Positions 24,990-34,067 of a stretch of DNA of 64,000 nucleotides are shown one piece after another. The stretch comes from BOG-994 sp049514215 (lineage in GTDB: Bacteria; Pseudomonadota; Gammaproteobacteria; Burkholderiales; Burkholderiaceae_D): assembly GCA_049514215.1 (NCBI GenBank), contig JBEKVI010000006.1, positions 96,618-160,617 on the forward strand, given 5' to 3'. How positions within the stretch are numbered: position 1 is the first letter of the stretch; each line of letters opens with the position of its first letter. Made by a program: the position numbers and the translations under genes. The notes under the pieces are model-generated. The model saw only the letters and a program-made list of their open reading frames with translations. It was not told the origin of the DNA and made no database searches.

Positions 24990-26216
24990 TTAGCTCACAC
25001 CGCTTTGCTTGAGCCATGCGAGCGTACCCAACTGAATCTTGATGAGTTCCTCGGCGCAGAATCCGGGCACTTCAGTGAGTATCGTCGCGACACCGGCGTC
25101 ATCGCCGCGCTCCATTTTCTCGGCAAGCTCAAGCAGGACCCCCAGCTTTCCTTCGCGATGGAGAAGCGCCTCGCGCAAGGGGGTTCCGTAGTTCAGCTCA
25201 TCGAGGATTTCACGCAGTGGCCAGCCCAGTACGCGCTCGATGAGCGAGAGCAATCCCACCACGAAGGCGGAACGTCGTTCGACCACAGTGCTAGTCGGGT
25301 CTGAGCCCGCCAGATCCTCAAGCAGCTTGGCCCGTGCGACGGCGAGTTGCAGAAGTGGATTGTGTCCGAACTCCGAAGACTCCCCGGCGAAGACGAGGAT
25401 CTGGACGAGTCGGACAAGGCGATCCCGCCCTAACATTGCAAGCGCATCCGGGAGCGACGCGATGGTGCGACGCATAAGGGCATTGGAGCTCGCATTCGCC
25501 GCGCGCAACGTGGCCACGGAGAGGTCCGGCAGGCGCTTGAGTTGTTCGACAATTGCCGCCGAATCGGCATCGTCTTTGAGCAGTTTTAACATGCGCAGCA
25601 ACGCGGCCACGTCGACCGACCGAGATGCCGCTTTTGCCGCCGAGTCGGCTAGGAAGTGGTAGCCCTCGAAAAGATCGAAGCCGTGTGCTTGGGCGCGTTC
25701 GAATAACTCGGTCGTCTGCACCTGCTCGGCCATAAGCCGAATCCCCGGCCTGCGCACGTCAACGGCGAGCGACTCCAGAAAGGGACTTGTCGCCTTTGAG
25801 ACGTCGACTTGGATAATGGCCATCTGATCCAGCAAGGGCTCGAGATAGTAGGCGTTCCCTCGGTAGTCGGCCATGGCAAACGAGTAGCCCTTGTCTCGCA
25901 GGTCGCGGACGCGAAAGAGCACGTCGCGTTCTGGTTTGATTTCGGACAGACGCAGCACAACGTCGTCGAACGGCAACGCTTCAATGAGCTCATCGAACAG
26001 CAATTTTCGATCGACGTTCACAAACCCAAAACAGCTCCCCACGGCGCTCTCGATGCCGATGCCGTAGAACGCGTTGGTCACGAGACCGTACGTGCGGGCG
26101 ATCTCATCGGACTCGCTGTCTTCTGCCAATCCCGCCAAATGAACGCGCAGATCATAGCCAATCAGGACCTTCTGCGAAGTCATGATGGGCTCGCGCGTGA
26201 GATACGGCGTATCCAT
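24990..26216 (-). CDS. EAL-like/HDOD signalling protein (YuxH type)
   Basis: A 408-residue protein. The N-terminal half is a degenerate EAL-like domain (YLTREPIMTSQKVLIGYDL, parallel to the YuxH start ARQPI..xxxxVxGYEL) that lacks the ExL catalytic signature, so it is probably not a c-di-GMP phosphodiesterase. Residues about 190-400 form an HDOD domain (LLRMLKLLKDDADSAAIVEQ, then MRRTIASLPDALAMLG). Such proteins act in signalling; the partner is unknown. I chose the ATG at 26216, where similarity begins; the frame opens at 26378. It converges with tatC. Confidence 0.83.
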   Translation of the reverse strand: MDTPYLTREPIMTSQKVLIGYDLRVHLAGLAEDSESDEIARTYGLVTNAFYGIGIESAVGSCFGFVNVDRKLLFDELIEALPFDDVVLRLSEIKPERDVLFRVRDLRDKGYSFAMADYRGNAYYLEPLLDQMAIIQVDVSKATSPFLESLAVDVRRPGIRLMAEQVQTTELFERAQAHGFDLFEGYHFLADSAAKAASRSVDVAALLRMLKLLKDDADSAAIVEQLKRLPDLSVATLRAANASSNALMRRTIASLPDALAMLGRDRLVRLVQILVFAGESSEFGHNPLLQLAVARAKLLEDLAGSDPTSTVVERRSAFVVGLLSLIERVLGWPLREILDELNYGTPLREALLHREGKLGVLLELAEKMERGDDAGVATILTEVPGFCAEELIKIQLGTLAWLKQSGVS

Positions 26217-26408
26217 GTTCACGAAGATGCAAGCCGAATTACACGCGCGCCGGTATGGATCGTCTGATCCTGCGGCCAGTGCGGCCACTGACGTCGAGCA
26301 TTTATCCCTCAGATCTAGAAAACCAGACCGCGCGGGCCGATTCCCGGCACGCGTCTCGGACCCTGCACGCCTTGTCATAACCGAGCCACAACACTGCGTC
26401 TCTCCTCC

Positions 26409-27092
26409 TTAGGAGGGGGACGACTTGGTTTCGGCTAGCACTTCACGCAGCCATGCGACAAGAGGGAGGGCCGAAGCGAGACGCTCGGCGATGGTGGTGG
26501 CAAGACGCGGACCTGAAGACTTGGTCAGTCGGGATTCATGCGAGACGATATAACTTTTGAGCTTGATGAAATCAATCCCAGGGCTGCTCGCGTCGAATCC
26601 CTTGGGAGGACGCGTGAGCCCATCGCTCAGATCCAGGCCGCCGAAAGCCTGAACCAGCTTGGCTCCGCGGGAGATACGCTTTAGCCGAGCCGGGTCGGCC
26701 GCGATCGCCCGACGGATGGTGAGCAGAGCAGGCGGGGGCGGCAGATAGCAGCCGGCGGCAACCAAAAGTTTGCCCGCGGCATCGATGTGAAAATAATACA
26801 TGGGGGCCTGGGATTTCTTCCCCTGGGCTGCTAGCGCTGCGCTAAAGGTGGTCTTGTAGGGTGTCTTGTCGTGGGAGAATCGGACATCGCGATAAATCCG
26901 AAAGAGCGCTTTTTTCGGATCGAGGGTCGCGATGGATGCGTCCGTTCGTCCCAACTCCTTGATCACGTCCGCGACGACGGCCGTGAACTCCTCGCGCAAA
27001 ATGGCATAGCTGGGCTGGTTCATGACGAACCACGCCTTATTGTTGTTCTCCGACAGGCCTTGCAAGAATTGGACTAAAGCGGGTAAATGCAT
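26409..27092 (-). CDS. DUF2461 (TIGR02453) family protein
   Basis: A 227-residue protein of a widespread family of unknown function. Recognisable features: FLQGLSENNNKAWFVMNQPSY near the N-terminus, LFRIYRDVRFSHDKTPYKT, and the YYFHIDAAGKLLVAAGCYLP segment. Predicted cytoplasmic, no membrane segments. It lies between the DegS-like protease and the HDOD gene on the same strand, with 23 bases to the protease gene. No function should be assigned. Confidence 0.85.
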   Translation of the reverse strand: MHLPALVQFLQGLSENNNKAWFVMNQPSYAILREEFTAVVADVIKELGRTDASIATLDPKKALFRIYRDVRFSHDKTPYKTTFSAALAAQGKKSQAPMYYFHIDAAGKLLVAAGCYLPPPPALLTIRRAIAADPARLKRISRGAKLVQAFGGLDLSDGLTRPPKGFDASSPGIDFIKLKSYIVSHESRLTKSSGPRLATTIAERLASALPLVAWLREVLAETKSSPS

Positions 27093-27115
27093 CGCGGGCG
27101 TTGGGCGGCGGCCTT

Positions 27116-28306
27116 CTAGTTATCGCTGGTCGGTTGCGGTTTGGGGCGCCGTCCGATCTTGACCGACAGCGCGAGCTCCTGGCTGCCGCGCACAATCGAC
27201 AGGCGGGACGTGCTCCCCGGCCTCAGTTGCGCGATGTGATTGAGCATGGTCGTCGTGTCATCGATCTGGGTCTCGTCGACGCCGACCAAGATGTCACCGG
27301 GCTTGAGCCCCGCTTTGTCCGCTGGTCCGTTGCGCATCACTCCGGTGATGAGTGCGCCCCTCGTGCGCGGTAGCTTGAGGGCCTCGACCATCTCGGGCGT
27401 GATTTCTTGCGGTTCCACGCCGATATATCCGCGCACGACCTGCCCCGTGGCAATGATGCTCTCCATCACCTGCTTGGCGGTCGACGCCGGGATGGCAAAT
27501 CCGATCCCCAGTGAGCCACCGGCATGAGAGTTGGAGTAGATCGCCGTGTTAATGCCAATCAGGTTGCCGGAGGCGTCTACGAGTGCGCCGCCGGAGTTAC
27601 CGGGATTGATCGCGGCATCGGTCTGAATGAAGTTCTCGAAGGTATTGATGCCGAGATGATTGCGACCCAACGCGCTTACGATGCCCATGGTGACTGTCTG
27701 GCCCACGGCGAATGGATTGCCGATGGCCAGCACCACATCACCGACCTGTGCTCGGTCGGATTGACCGAAGGTGATCGTTGGCAAATTTGCCAGTTCAATC
27801 CTGACCACGGCGAGATCGGTTTCGGGATCGGAACCGACCACCTTTGCATTGGCCTTGCGTCCGTCGGCCAACGCGACCTCGATGTCGTCTGCCGACTCGA
27901 CGACATGATTGTTGGTCAGAATGTATCCCTTGGGGCTCACAATGACGCCCGATCCCAGGCTAGCGATCTGCTGGCGCCCGCCGCCTCCGGGTTGATCGCC
28001 GAAAAAGCGGCGCAAGACCTCGTCCTCGCCTGTAGGGGCATGCAGGTTGACTTCCTTGCTGGTGTTGATGTTGACGACTGCGGGCATCGCGCGCCGCGCC
28101 GCCTCTGCATAAGAGGTCAACGCCTCGTGACGGCTCACGGAGACGGGCGCGCCGGATTCCACCTCCAGGACCGAGCTCAATGCCGTCGCGGAAGTGGTTT
28201 CCGCGCGGCGCGCAAGCCACTCCGGATGGAGGGTGCTCACAACGAAGAGGACCGCGATGCATACGGTTGCGGTTTGCGAGAAAGTCAGCCAGAGCTTGCG
28301 GAGCAT
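27116..28306 (-). CDS. DegS/HtrA-like membrane-anchored serine protease
   Basis: A 396-residue trypsin-like protease. One N-terminal membrane helix (about residues 10-26), then a linker, the protease domain with triad His134 (TNNHVV), Asp164 (ETDLAVV) and Ser238 (GNSGGAL), and a single PDZ domain (about 300-390). One PDZ plus an anchor points to the DegS/AlgW group rather than DegP/DegQ. In that group it starts the RseA/sigma-E cleavage cascade; the substrate here is not shown. I used the ATG at 28306 (frame open from 28420). Neighbour order tatABC - protease - petABC is conserved in Betaproteobacteria. Confidence 0.9.
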   Translation of the reverse strand: MLRKLWLTFSQTATVCIAVLFVVSTLHPEWLARRAETTSATALSSVLEVESGAPVSVSRHEALTSYAEAARRAMPAVVNINTSKEVNLHAPTGEDEVLRRFFGDQPGGGGRQQIASLGSGVIVSPKGYILTNNHVVESADDIEVALADGRKANAKVVGSDPETDLAVVRIELANLPTITFGQSDRAQVGDVVLAIGNPFAVGQTVTMGIVSALGRNHLGINTFENFIQTDAAINPGNSGGALVDASGNLIGINTAIYSNSHAGGSLGIGFAIPASTAKQVMESIIATGQVVRGYIGVEPQEITPEMVEALKLPRTRGALITGVMRNGPADKAGLKPGDILVGVDETQIDDTTTMLNHIAQLRPGSTSRLSIVRGSQELALSVKIGRRPKPQPTSDN

Positions 28307-28481
28307 GGCACCAAGAGCTAAGTAGGCGCCCGTGAAAAGGCGGGGAGGAAAACGTGGACTCAACAAGCCCGGTCGTTCCTTAACCAACTCCCCGATTATT
28401 GCCCAAAAAGGCAAGACCACAAAGCGCAGACACGGGTCACAAGCGAGACTTGTGCCCGGTCTAGGTCACGCGACGATTTGG

Positions 28482-28919
28482 CTATTTGCGCAACGAGTCG
28501 CGGATTTCGCGAAGCAGGATGATGTCTTCAGGGGGCGCTGTGGGAGCCGGGGGGGCCTCGTGCACGACGCTGCGCTTAAGACGGTTAATGTAACGAACCA
28601 TCAAAAAGATGATGAAGGCCAGAATCATGAAATTCACGAACACGGTAATGAAACTTCCGTAGGCGAAAACCGGCAAATTGGCCTTCTGAAGCTCGGCTAC
28701 TGTCATGGCGCCGTGGTAGTCGGCAGGCACCGAGCCTAGGACCATGAAATAGTTGGAAAAGTCGATCTTGCCGAAAAACAGGCTCACCACCGGCATGATG
28801 ATGTCCTTGACCAACGAATCCACGATTTTACCGAATGCTCCGCCAATGATGACCCCGACGGCGAGGTCGATCACATTCCCCTTGATGGCGAATTCACGAA
28901 ATTCCGAAATCATGCCCAT
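28482..28919 (-). CDS. mscL: Large-conductance mechanosensitive channel MscL
   Basis: A 145-residue MscL. It shows the N-terminal helix and TM1 (EFREFAIKGNVIDLAVGVII then GGAFGKIVDSLVKDIIMP) and TM2 (FITVFVNFMILAFIIFLMVR), with the C-terminal bundle after residue 100. It opens under membrane tension to release solutes in osmotic downshock. The ATG at 28919 has GGGAAAGG ahead; Met3 at 28913 is an alternative start. The frame is open to 29036 without similarity. Confidence 0.95.
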   Translation of the reverse strand: MGMISEFREFAIKGNVIDLAVGVIIGGAFGKIVDSLVKDIIMPVVSLFFGKIDFSNYFMVLGSVPADYHGAMTVAELQKANLPVFAYGSFITVFVNFMILAFIIFLMVRYINRLKRSVVHEAPPAPTAPPEDIILLREIRDSLRK

Positions 28920-29209
28920 GCTTTTTTTTCCTTTCCCTTTGAGACCCCGTGAACTGGGGTGCACCGTATTTACCACAAAATCCCGCGCAGCCGTCCCAAT
29001 GCCGATCGGGGACGGAGCTTCAGGATCGTCGTCCAATACTATTCGACTCGGCTATTTTTGCGAAACCCCTTCTGAAAGCTGCGCATCGCGGTAGCACCTC
29101 GCCCCTTGGCCCGTCCGGGAGCGCACAGCGGTCAGCTTTCGTGAAGTGATCGAATGCGGTAAACTTGAAGGTTGAAGAAAATCTTGCAAAAAGCAACGTC
29201 GGGGAAAAC

Positions 29210-29824
29210 ATGAGTAACGGTCAGCCTGCGGACAGCTCGCGCCGCACCTGGATTATTGCAACCTGCGTTGCTGGCGGTGCCGCCGGAGTCGCGACCGCGT
29301 ACCCTTTTGTCGACTCGATGGAGCCTTCAGAAGCGGCCAAGGCGGCCGGTGCGCCCGTCGAGGTGGACATTTCGGGCATGGCGGTTGGGGAACAGCGTAC
29401 TGCGGAGTGGCGCGGCCAGCCCATCTGGATTGTCAGGCGCAGCCCAGAGATGGTGAGCGATCTGGCCAAAAATGACCCGGAGTTGGCCGATCCGGAGTCC
29501 AAGCGCAACGCCGACGGTCCAGACGCGCTCAATCCGCCGTTCGCCTGCAAGAATGAATGGCGTTCGATCAAGAAAGAGTATCTGGTTCTCGTGGGAATCT
29601 GCACCCATCTCGGTTGTTCTCCTGGCGCAAAGTTCACGCCGGGTGCGCAACCTAGCCTACCCCCGAGTTGGGAAGGGGGATGGCTGTGTCCCTGCCATGG
29701 CTCGACGTTCGATTTGGCGGGGCGCGTCTTCAAGAACAAACCGGCGCCAGACAACTTGCGCGTTCCGCCATACCGGTTCTTAAGCGACACGCGACTTCTG
29801 ATTGGCGAAACGGACAAGGCCTAA
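29210..29824 (+). CDS. petA: Ubiquinol-cytochrome c reductase Rieske iron-sulfur subunit PetA
   Basis: A 204-residue Rieske protein. Twin-arginine type N-terminus (SSRRTWIIATC) with the single membrane helix, then the [2Fe-2S] domain with both cluster motifs, CTHLGCSPG and CPCHGSTFD. It transfers electrons from ubiquinol to cytochrome c1 in the bc1 complex. The ATG at 29210 follows GGGG with 5-6 bases' spacing; an in-frame TTG at 29165 is unlikely. First gene of petABC. The RR motif ties it functionally to tatABC 5 kb upstream. Confidence 0.96.
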   Translation: MSNGQPADSSRRTWIIATCVAGGAAGVATAYPFVDSMEPSEAAKAAGAPVEVDISGMAVGEQRTAEWRGQPIWIVRRSPEMVSDLAKNDPELADPESKRNADGPDALNPPFACKNEWRSIKKEYLVLVGICTHLGCSPGAKFTPGAQPSLPPSWEGGWLCPCHGSTFDLAGRVFKNKPAPDNLRVPPYRFLSDTRLLIGETDKA

Positions 29825-29849
29825 GGGCTTGCTGCTGGAGTTCTAACCT

Positions 29850-31250
29850 ATGGCAAACGAAAAGACTGTCCCGGCCGATGCCCCCGTCGGTGTACGCGCC
29901 TTAAACTGGATCGACAACCGTTTCCCGCTTTCGGCGCTGTGGAACGAACACCTGGCGCGCTATTACGCGCCGAAGAACTTCAATTTCTGGTACTTCTTTG
30001 GCAGCCTCGCACTGCTCGTTCTGGTGATTCAGATCGTCACGGGCATCTTCCTCGTGATGCACTACAAGCCCGACGCGCGCGAAGCGTTCGTTTCGATCGA
30101 GGCGATCATGCGGGATGTGCCGTGGGGCTGGCTGGTTCGCTACATGCACTCCACTGGCGCATCCGCCTTCTTCATCGTGGTCTACTTTCACATGTTCCGC
30201 GGGCTTATGTATGGCTCGTATCGCAAGCCGCGCGAACTGGTGTGGATCTTCGGTGTCGCCATCTTCTTGTGTCTCATGGCCGAGGCCTTCTTCGGATATT
30301 TGCTTCCCTGGGGGCAAATGTCGTTCTGGGGCGCGCAGGTCATCGTGAATCTGTTTTCGGCAATTCCGTTTGTCGGACCTGACCTGTCTTTGTGGATCCG
30401 TGGCGATTACGTCGTCTCGGATGCGACGCTCAATCGATTTTTCTCATTTCACGTGATTGCCATCCCCTTGGTCCTGTTGGGCCTTGTGGCGGCGCACCTG
30501 ATTGCCCTGCACGAAGTTGGGTCGAACAATCCCGACGGCATCGAGATCAAAAAGCAGAAGGATGCCAATGGGATCCCCCTCGATGGAATTCCTTTCCATC
30601 CGTACTACACCGTTCATGACCTCATGGGCGTATCGGGCTTTCTGCTGTTTTTCTGTGCGGTCATCTTCTACGCTCCGGAGATGGGCGGATATTTCCTTGA
30701 AGCCAACAACTTTCTGCCCGCGGACCCCTTAAAGACGCCGCCCCATATTGCGCCGGTCTGGTACTTCACGCCGTTTTATTCGATGCTGCGTGCGACCACC
30801 GACGTGTTCAAGATCGTTCTAATGGTTGCCGTGGTGGTTGCGTTCGTCGTCTGGTTCCTGCGGGTCAAGCCAAAGGCCCTTTGGGCCGGTACCGCAGCCA
30901 TTGCGGGACTGGTCGCCTTGTATCTTCTGCAGGTATTGGACGCGAAGTTCTTCGGCGTAGTCATCATGGGTGGAGCGGTTGTGATCCTCTTCTTTCTGCC
31001 ATGGCTTGACTACAGCCCCGTCAAGTCAATCCGCTACCGACCGAGCTGGCATTCGGTACTTTACGCAATTTTTGTGGTTGTCTTCCTTGTGCTCGGGTAC
31101 CTGGGTACACAGGAGCCCAATCCGACGACGAACGCCATTTCGCAGGTGGGGACGCTGTACTACTTTACCTTTTTCCTTGCGATGCCAATCTGGAGTCAGC
31201 TGGGGCAATTTAAGACCGTCCCCGAGCGCGTGACGTTCCACGCGCACTGA
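29850..31250 (+). CDS. petB: Cytochrome b subunit of the bc1 complex PetB
   Basis: A 466-residue cytochrome b with eight or more membrane helices. It has the four haem-ligating histidines in helices B and D (YMHSTGASAFFIVVYFHMFRG and the FFSFHVIAIPLVLLGLVAAH region) and the quinol-site PxxW-like motif (PPHIAPVWYF). It is longer than mitochondrial cytochrome b (about 380) because of a C-terminal extension with extra helices, common in Betaproteobacteria. It follows petA by 25 bases and precedes petC by 18 bases. Confidence 0.96.
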   Translation: MANEKTVPADAPVGVRALNWIDNRFPLSALWNEHLARYYAPKNFNFWYFFGSLALLVLVIQIVTGIFLVMHYKPDAREAFVSIEAIMRDVPWGWLVRYMHSTGASAFFIVVYFHMFRGLMYGSYRKPRELVWIFGVAIFLCLMAEAFFGYLLPWGQMSFWGAQVIVNLFSAIPFVGPDLSLWIRGDYVVSDATLNRFFSFHVIAIPLVLLGLVAAHLIALHEVGSNNPDGIEIKKQKDANGIPLDGIPFHPYYTVHDLMGVSGFLLFFCAVIFYAPEMGGYFLEANNFLPADPLKTPPHIAPVWYFTPFYSMLRATTDVFKIVLMVAVVVAFVVWFLRVKPKALWAGTAAIAGLVALYLLQVLDAKFFGVVIMGGAVVILFFLPWLDYSPVKSIRYRPSWHSVLYAIFVVVFLVLGYLGTQEPNPTTNAISQVGTLYYFTFFLAMPIWSQLGQFKTVPERVTFHAH

Positions 31251-31268
31251 ACAGTGAGAGGATCGACC

Positions 31269-32000
31269 ATGAAAAAGCTGCTCCCGATTCTTCTCCTTTG
31301 GCCCATTCTGACATTCGCGGAAGGGCCCAGCTACGATGCGGCGCCGGATCTCGCGAACAATCCGGCTGCGCTTCAGCGTGGAGCGAAACTCTTCGTTAAC
31401 TATTGCCTGAACTGCCACAGCGCGGCCTCCATGCGCTACAACCGGTTGCGCGACATTGGTCTAACCGAGGAAGAGATCAAGGCCAACTTGCTGTTCACGT
31501 CAGACAAGATCGGCGATACGATGAAAGTCGCGTTGCGACCGTCAGACGGGAAAGCCTGGTTCGGTACGGCGCCACCGGATCTCTCGGTCATGGCGCGCGC
31601 CAAGTCGCCCGATTACATCTACACGTACTTGCGCACCTACTACCGAGATCCGACGCGCCCAACCGGCTGGAATAACCTGGCCTATCCCAATACGGCGATG
31701 CCGCACGTGCTTTGGCAACTACAAGGGGTTCGCGAGGCCGTATTTGTGGATCGCGAGAGCCGTGAAAATCCGGGCGAGAAGTCGCATGAGTTCGATCATT
31801 TCACCCAGGTGACGCCTGGCCTGCTCGATTCGGTTGACTACGACAACGCCGCGGCCGATTTGGCGGCCTTCATGGATTATATGTCCGAGCCAGCGCGCGA
31901 TGATCGGCACCGATTGGGCGTCTGGGTGCTGCTGTTTCTCACTGTACTTTGGCTCATCACGTGGCGCCTGAACGCCGCCTTCTGGAAAGACGTCAAATAG
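31269..32000 (+). CDS. petC: Cytochrome c1 subunit of the bc1 complex PetC
   Basis: A 243-residue cytochrome c1. Signal peptide (LLPILLLWPILTFA), haem c motif CLNCH, axial methionine in NTAMPHVLWQ, and a C-terminal membrane anchor (LGVWVLLFLTVLWLITWRLN). It accepts electrons from the Rieske centre. The ATG at 31269 is chosen over a GTG at 31254 in frame because the signal peptide starts MKK. Last gene of petABC; a strong hairpin follows. Confidence 0.96.
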   Translation: MKKLLPILLLWPILTFAEGPSYDAAPDLANNPAALQRGAKLFVNYCLNCHSAASMRYNRLRDIGLTEEEIKANLLFTSDKIGDTMKVALRPSDGKAWFGTAPPDLSVMARAKSPDYIYTYLRTYYRDPTRPTGWNNLAYPNTAMPHVLWQLQGVREAVFVDRESRENPGEKSHEFDHFTQVTPGLLDSVDYDNAAADLAAFMDYMSEPARDDRHRLGVWVLLFLTVLWLITWRLNAAFWKDVK

Positions 32001-32040
32001 AGGTTTAACGGGGGCGCAAGACGCCTTTGACGTTCTTCAC

Positions 32041-32060
32041 GGGTGAGCCAAGGCTCACCC
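32041..32060 (+). terminator. Rho-independent terminator after petABC
   Basis: A perfect 9-bp inverted repeat (GGGTGAGCC / GGCTCACCC) with almost no loop, followed by TGTTCGCTTTTA, lies between petC and sspA. It separates the respiratory operon from sspAB, probably with read-through. Confidence 0.65.
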
Positions 32061-32085
32061 TGTTCGCTTTTACGGGGTACGAAAA

Positions 32086-32697
32086 ATGATGGTTCTTTAC
32101 TCGGGCACGACCTGCCCATTTAGCCAACGCTGTCGCCTGGTGCTCTTTGAGAAGGGCATGGATTTCGAGATCCGGGACGTTGATCTGTTCAACAAGCCCG
32201 AAGACATCTCGGTCATGAATCCGTATGGACAAGTGCCCATTCTCGTCGAACGCGACCTGATACTGTACGAATCCAATATCATCAACGAGTATATCGACGA
32301 GCGATTCCCGCATCCGCAGCTGATGCCGGCGGATCCGGTAATGCGTGCGCGTGCGCGGCTTTTCTTGTTTAATTTCGAAAAGGAACTCTTCGTCCACGTG
32401 GGGACACTCGAAAATGTCCCATCGAAGGGCCACGAGAAATCCCATGAGAGGGCGAGAGCCTCGATTCGCGACCGTCTCACCCAGTTGGCACCCATTTTCC
32501 TGAAGAACAAGTACATGCTGGGTGACGAGTTTTCCATGCTGGACGTGGCCATCGCTCCCTTGCTGTGGCGCTTGGACCACTATGGAATCGAGTTGTCCAA
32601 GAATGCCGCGCCGCTCATGAAGTATGCTGAGCGTATCTTCTCGCGCCCAGCCTATATCGAAGCACTCACTCCGTCGGAAAAAGTGATGCGCCGCTAG
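32086..32697 (+). CDS. sspA: Stringent starvation protein A SspA
   Basis: A 203-residue glutathione-S-transferase-fold protein without a catalytic role. The N-terminal thioredoxin-like domain contains YSGTTCPFSQRCRLVL and NPYGQVPILVERDLILYES; an all-alpha domain follows with MLGDEFSMLDVAIAPLLWR. In E. coli SspA binds RNA polymerase under stress. It precedes sspB by 24 bases, as usual. Confidence 0.95.
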   Translation: MMVLYSGTTCPFSQRCRLVLFEKGMDFEIRDVDLFNKPEDISVMNPYGQVPILVERDLILYESNIINEYIDERFPHPQLMPADPVMRARARLFLFNFEKELFVHVGTLENVPSKGHEKSHERARASIRDRLTQLAPIFLKNKYMLGDEFSMLDVAIAPLLWRLDHYGIELSKNAAPLMKYAERIFSRPAYIEALTPSEKVMRR

Positions 32698-32720
32698 AGG
32701 CAAGTTGCCGTCCGTTTGCC

Positions 32721-33215
32721 ATGTCAGAAGAAACCTCGACCAAGCCTTACTTGATTCGCGCCATTTATGAATGGTGCACGGACAACGGTTACACGCCTTA
32801 TCTGGCCGTGCAGGTCGACGACCAGACGGTAGTACCGCGCGACTTCGTCAAAAATGGCGAAATCGTGCTGAATATCAGTGCCTTGGCCACAAGCCGGCTT
32901 TCGCTGGGTAACGAGTTTGTGGACTTCCAGGCTCGCTTCGGCGGTGTTGCGAGAGCAATTTCGGTCCCGGTGCGAAACGTCAGTGCCGTCTATGCTCGTG
33001 AAAATGGCCACGGAATGGCCTTCGAGGTCACCAAGGGTGAAGGACAAGGTCACGATGCGCCCCCGGCAGCGCTGCCTGCGCCGACTTCCCCTCCCCGCCT
33101 ATCCCAGGAGAGACGCGCGCTGACTCCGGTTGAATCGACTCCGGCAAAGTCCACTCCGGAAGGCCCGGACGACGGTCCCAAAGGTAAGCCGAAGCTCACC
33201 ATCGTGAAGTCATAG
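32721..33215 (+). CDS. sspB: ClpXP protease specificity-enhancing factor SspB
   Basis: A 164-residue adaptor that delivers ssrA-tagged proteins to ClpXP. The conserved domain spans about residues 5-110 (YLIRAIYEWCTDNGYTPYLA, then LNISALATSRLSLGNEFVDF, then ARFGG). A Pro/Thr-rich flexible linker contains a TP-rich tandem pattern, and the end (KGKPKLTIVKS) corresponds to the ClpX-binding tail. Complete. Confidence 0.94.
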   Translation: MSEETSTKPYLIRAIYEWCTDNGYTPYLAVQVDDQTVVPRDFVKNGEIVLNISALATSRLSLGNEFVDFQARFGGVARAISVPVRNVSAVYARENGHGMAFEVTKGEGQGHDAPPAALPAPTSPPRLSQERRALTPVESTPAKSTPEGPDDGPKGKPKLTIVKS

Positions 33216-33357
33216 CCTCCCTTTGGTGGAGGTCATTTGTCAACTGCTGCATGCTCGCAACAGGATCCCGTGATAGAACGGGGGGGAGCGCTTATCGAGG
33301 CTTGCCTGATTACGGATTTGGTGGATACTTCCGAAACTCAAATCGGGGGGCCAACAA

Positions 33358-33906
33358 ATGCATCGCGTCTCTGTCAAGTTCGCAATCGTTCTGACTACGC
33401 TCGTGGTCCTGTGGTGCCCTGCCGACGGCGCACAGCCAACCAAGCAGGTGGGATCCCTCGGAGGTGCCGATGTGCCCGACTCGGTCATCTGCAGCACAAA
33501 CGCCTACGATCGGACGAGACCGTTCTTGATCGGGGAGAAGACGGTCTACTTCGTCAATATCCGCGATGGCGATCGTGTCAAATCTCCATTTCGCGTGGCG
33601 TTTGCCGTCTCCGGCATGGGAGTATCTCCGGTGAAGGCCGGCGTACTGGAGAACACAGGCCACCATCACATCCTGATCGATCAACCGATCCCCGTCGATA
33701 TCAAGGCTCCGATCCCTTTTGACAAGCCGGACGAATACGAGCACCAGCATTACAAACACTTTGGAGGAGGCGAGACGGAAACCGTTCTGAATCTTCCGCC
33801 CGGTCGCCATACGCTTCGGCTTCTGTTCGCAAACAACCAGCATATTCCGTACTACATGGGCAGCAAGGAGATCACGATCGAAGTCATTGGCCAACAGCAA
33901 AACTAG
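33358..33906 (+). CDS. Exported DUF4399 domain protein
   Basis: A 182-residue protein with a signal peptide (FAIVLTTLVVLWCPADGA). The mature part matches DUF4399: VYFVNIRDGDRVKSPFRVAF, GMGVSPVKAG, ENTGHHHILID and the end LPPGRHTLRLLFANNQHIPY. The many histidines suggest metal binding, but no function is known. It has an extra segment (about residues 25-60) with two cysteines around it compared with the shortest members. Monocistronic, 142 bases after sspB. Confidence 0.8.
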   Translation: MHRVSVKFAIVLTTLVVLWCPADGAQPTKQVGSLGGADVPDSVICSTNAYDRTRPFLIGEKTVYFVNIRDGDRVKSPFRVAFAVSGMGVSPVKAGVLENTGHHHILIDQPIPVDIKAPIPFDKPDEYEHQHYKHFGGGETETVLNLPPGRHTLRLLFANNQHIPYYMGSKEITIEVIGQQQN

Positions 33907-33991
33907 CCAAGAGACCTTGTCGGCCCTTCTGACGACGACCGCGTACTCGCGCCCGAGACTTCAGCCGGAATCGGTTATCATTTCAAGCGAA

Positions 33992-34067
33992 GCCGGCTTA
34001 GCTCATCAGGTAGAGCAGTTGATTTGTAATCATCAGGTGGCGGGTTCGAGTCCTGCAGCCGGCACCA
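33992..34067 (+). tRNA. tRNA-Thr (anticodon TGT), CCA encoded
   Basis: Full cloverleaf: acceptor stem GCCGGCT / AGCCGGC (perfect), D-arm with GCTC/GAGC, anticodon loop TTTGTAA with anticodon TGT at 34025-34027, T-arm GCGGG / CCTGC around TTCGAGT, and genomic CCA at 34065-34067. The anticodon stem GTTGA / TCATC has one T-T mismatch at its second pair (34019 with 34033). The accessory region begins directly downstream. Confidence 0.95.

Noticed and set aside
33213..33229. CCTCC/GGAGG hairpin after sspB as a terminator
   Set aside because: The stem has only five pairs and no T-run follows; too weak to report as a feature.
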